A stretch of 6,945 bases of DNA. Origin: Alphaproteobacteria bacterium. GTDB lineage: Bacteria; Pseudomonadota; Alphaproteobacteria; Micropepsales; Micropepsaceae. Below are positions 5,008 through 6,945 of this stretch, piece by piece. Location: contig JAATGK010000163.1 of the NCBI GenBank assembly GCA_015654715.1, positions 1-6,945 of the forward strand. The letters run 5' to 3'. The stretch's first letter is position 1, and every line of letters starts with the position of its first letter. The notes beneath the pieces were generated by a model. It was given only the letters and a program-made list of their open reading frames with translations. It was not told the origin of the DNA and ran no database searches. A program made the position numbers and the translations under genes.

Positions 5008-6945
5008 TTGAGCAAGCGCATTTTGATGCTGTCCACTGCCGCCGTGGCCCTGTTCACCAGTGCGGCCCTGGCCGACACCACGCTCACGTCATCGGACCAG
5101 AAATCCGATCCCTACACGACGGGCGCCAAGCTGACGAACAACGTCGGCAACGAGAACGCCGGCAACATCATCATCCAGAGCGGCGGATCGGTGACTTCGA
5201 GCGGAAACGCCCAAGGCGCCATCACGATCGACTCCAACAACTGGCTTCTCAACCAGGGAACGATCACGGCCAAAGACAAGGACGGCGCTTCAGCGATCCA
5301 TGTCGATATGAGCGTTAACCCGAACTACACCGGCACCTCGATCACCGGCCTCACCTCCTCATCAACCGCCGCAAACACCGGCATCTATCTCGATGGCGCA
5401 TCGACGACCTTGGCCAACGGTTCGGGAACGGGCAAGTACGGCATCTTCCTCGACAGCGCCTCGTGCTCGGCGGTCTGCACCTTCACGGGCGATATCACAT
5501 TGGCCACCGGTTCGACGCTCACCGTCACCGGCGACAAGTCGGTAGCCATCCAGATCGGCACCGTCAGCGACGTCGCCACGCAATATAGCGTCCTGAAAGG
5601 CGATCTGACCATCGCTGGCGCCGTCAGTACCCAGGCGTCAACGACCAACAACACGGCGGCCGCCGTCTACGGCCTATTGTCCTACGGCCAAATCAACGGC
5701 AACCTGACCGTCGCTTCGGGCGGTACACTCAGCGCCTACGGTCAAAGCGCTGTCGCCATGCAGATCGCGGGGCAGGGCATCACCGGTGCCCTCGACATCG
5801 AGGGTGCGCTGGCCAGTTCGGTGCTGAGCAACGACAACAACAGCTGCATTTATAGTGGTAGTTGCAAGATCAACACGACGACGAACCCCGAAGCCGGCTC
5901 GGCCCTCGTCATCGGCGCCAGCATCGGCACCGCCAGCGGCGGCGGCGGCGTGTCGATCGGCGGCGCCAGCTCCGCGGCCGCAGCGTCGACCGCGGGCAGC
6001 GTATCGACCCAAGGCACGAGCCCGGCGATTCTGATCACCCCCTCGGCTGCAACGATGACGCAGACCGGCCCGCTTTACCTCTACGTCTACTCCGACAGCA
6101 CCAATCCGGGGTTCAGCTTCTACAACCGCGGTTCGGTCACGGCGTCCTACTCCAACTTCAACAAGCCGACGACCGCGATACAGCTCGGCGGCCTCGGCAC
6201 CGGGTTCGAGACCATCCTCACCGGCGGCATGTTCAGCTCCGGCACGATCTCGGCCTCAGCTCAGACCTCCAACGACGCCAGCACCAGCAGCGGTGTCTCT
6301 GCCTACGGCCTCGTCATCGGCGACTATGTGAAGTTCATGCCCAACGAAGCGGTGAAGAACGCGCCGGGTTCGGGCGGCGATCCGGGCAATCAGGCGGCCC
6401 TTGTGGTGTCAGGCGATACCTCCACCGGCGGCTCGATCTCAGCTGTGGTCAGTGGCACCCGTGGTGGTACGGCACGCCCCATCTGGATTTCCGGCGCTAA
6501 CTCCTACGTACCCTCGCTGATCAACACCGGCACGATCTCCGCCTCGGCGACGACCACCACTGCCAGCCTGGCGGGCAACCCTAAGGATGCGTCGGGCACA
6601 CCTCAAATGTCTAGTTCCGCCACTGATCCGCTGGTGGCGGTCGCCATCGAAGACGATTCCGGCACGCTGGCGTCGATCGTCAACTCCGGCACGATCTCGG
6701 CGGTGGCCGGTTATACCTCCACGTCTGGCACGACGACGTCGGCGCCCGACAACAACAGCCAGATCGCTTACGCGATCGTCGTCGCGGGTATCAACAACGG
6801 TACCACGATCAAGAATTACGCCACCGCGTCCAAGTCGGCGATCATCATCGGCGACATCCTATTCGGCGGCGGCAACAAACAGGTGCTCGATCTGGTCGGC
6901 AACGCTACGCATGTTTCGCAGGTCACTGGCAATGTGACTTTCGGC
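5008..6945 (+). CDS. Autotransporter-type secreted protein, N-terminal passenger part (runs off the right edge)
   Basis: The frame is open for 646 codons and continues past the window. Residues 1-22 form a Sec signal peptide: MSKR, a hydrophobic core, then ALA before Asp23. The rest is rich in Gly, Ser, Thr, Ala and Asn with alternating hydrophobic residues, as in beta-helix passengers of type V secretion proteins. The phrase (N/S)xGTI(S/T)A recurs near 82, 410, 506 and 559, and a related NRGSVTA at 373. The segment near the edge, from about Ala610, reads AIIIGDILFGGGN, then VLDLVGN and VTGNVTFG; this is a familiar rung pattern before the barrel of alphaproteobacterial autotransporters. No protease triad is evident. 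The barrel would lie downstream and is inferred, not seen; a filamentous adhesin-like protein is the alternative. An in-frame ATG at 4987 would add seven residues. Cysteines occur only as pairs 153/157 and 280/286. Confidence 0.82.
   Translation, partial: MSKRILMLSTAAVALFTSAALADTTLTSSDQKSDPYTTGAKLTNNVGNENAGNIIIQSGGSVTSSGNAQGAITIDSNNWLLNQGTITAKDKDGASAIHVDMSVNPNYTGTSITGLTSSSTAANTGIYLDGASTTLANGSGTGKYGIFLDSASCSAVCTFTGDITLATGSTLTVTGDKSVAIQIGTVSDVATQYSVLKGDLTIAGAVSTQASTTNNTAAAVYGLLSYGQINGNLTVASGGTLSAYGQSAVAMQIAGQGITGALDIEGALASSVLSNDNNSCIYSGSCKINTTTNPEAGSALVIGASIGTASGGGGVSIGGASSAAAASTAGSVSTQGTSPAILITPSAATMTQTGPLYLYVYSDSTNPGFSFYNRGSVTASYSNFNKPTTAIQLGGLGTGFETILTGGMFSSGTISASAQTSNDASTSSGVSAYGLVIGDYVKFMPNEAVKNAPGSGGDPGNQAALVVSGDTSTGGSISAVVSGTRGGTARPIWISGANSYVPSLINTGTISASATTTTASLAGNPKDASGTPQMSSSATDPLVAVAIEDDSGTLASIVNSGTISAVAGYTSTSGTTTSAPDNNSQIAYAIVVAGINNGTTIKNYATASKSAIIIGDILFGGGNKQVLDLVGNATHVSQVTGNVTFG
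6237..6701 (+). repeat. Dispersed copies of a GTISA-coding repeat in the passenger
   Basis: An identical 18-base string, CTCCGGCACGATCTCGGC, occurs at 6237-6254 and 6684-6701. A near copy lies at 6525-6542. All encode (S/T)GTISA in the passenger frame. Spacing is unequal (96 then 53 codons), so these are recurring beta-helix rungs and not a tandem array. Confidence 0.6.

Noticed and set aside
5938..5949. GGC tandem run as a possible slippage (phase-variation) tract
   Set aside because: Only four GGC codons; a change would add or remove whole glycines without shifting the frame.
5674..6012. Minus-strand open frames opposite the passenger
   Set aside because: Low-complexity Ala/Gly/Asp-rich translations mirroring the passenger codons, with no start context or motif.
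5862..6500. Plus-strand open frame of 212 codons inside the autotransporter region
   Set aside because: It is in another frame from the continuous passenger frame and is an Arg/His/Gln-rich shadow of it.

Overview
The window is GC-rich chromosomal DNA with the codon habits of an alphaproteobacterium. The best lineage clue is a class A small heat shock protein with the N-terminus usual in rhizobia and Rhodospirillales, preceded by what reads as an RpoH-type promoter and a ROSE-like RNA thermometer. I see no mobile element, tRNA, rRNA or CRISPR array. The exact genus cannot be told from this sequence.

Layout. Bases 3-71 are the last codons of a plus-strand gene. Two minus-strand genes follow, probably one transcription unit read 1371 to 80: a small SCP2 sterol-carrier protein, then a lysophospholipase/monoacylglycerol-lipase type alpha/beta hydrolase. 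A 105-base divergent gap leads to a plus-strand gene for a small three-helix membrane protein of unknown function. Next come the heat-shock promoter, a three-hairpin 5' leader, hsp20 (1976-2440) and a textbook intrinsic terminator (2461-2495). An HSL-family esterase-like protein (2543-3475) follows and meets, tail to tail, a long pentapeptide-repeat protein on the minus strand (3482-4759).

From about 5008 to the right edge one reading frame stays open. It encodes a signal peptide and a long Gly/Ser/Thr/Asn-rich beta-helix passenger, most likely the N-terminal part of an autotransporter (type V secretion) whose barrel would lie beyond the window. Its start is best placed at a TTG codon behind a good Shine-Dalgarno sequence, not at the upstream ATGs.

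How the parts work together. The SCP2 protein and the hydrolase may share lipid metabolism. The hsp20 cassette is a self-contained heat-response unit with transcriptional control (sigma-32-like), translational control (thermometer) and its own terminator. The rest look like independent genes. The points most worth a second look are the leader architecture of hsp20, the atypical nucleophile elbow (GSGSGG in place of GDSAGG) in the esterase-like protein, two closely spaced cysteine pairs in the otherwise cysteine-free passenger, and the inverted repeat plus tiny leader frame before the autotransporter. I do not see evidence of a wholly new multi-gene system here.
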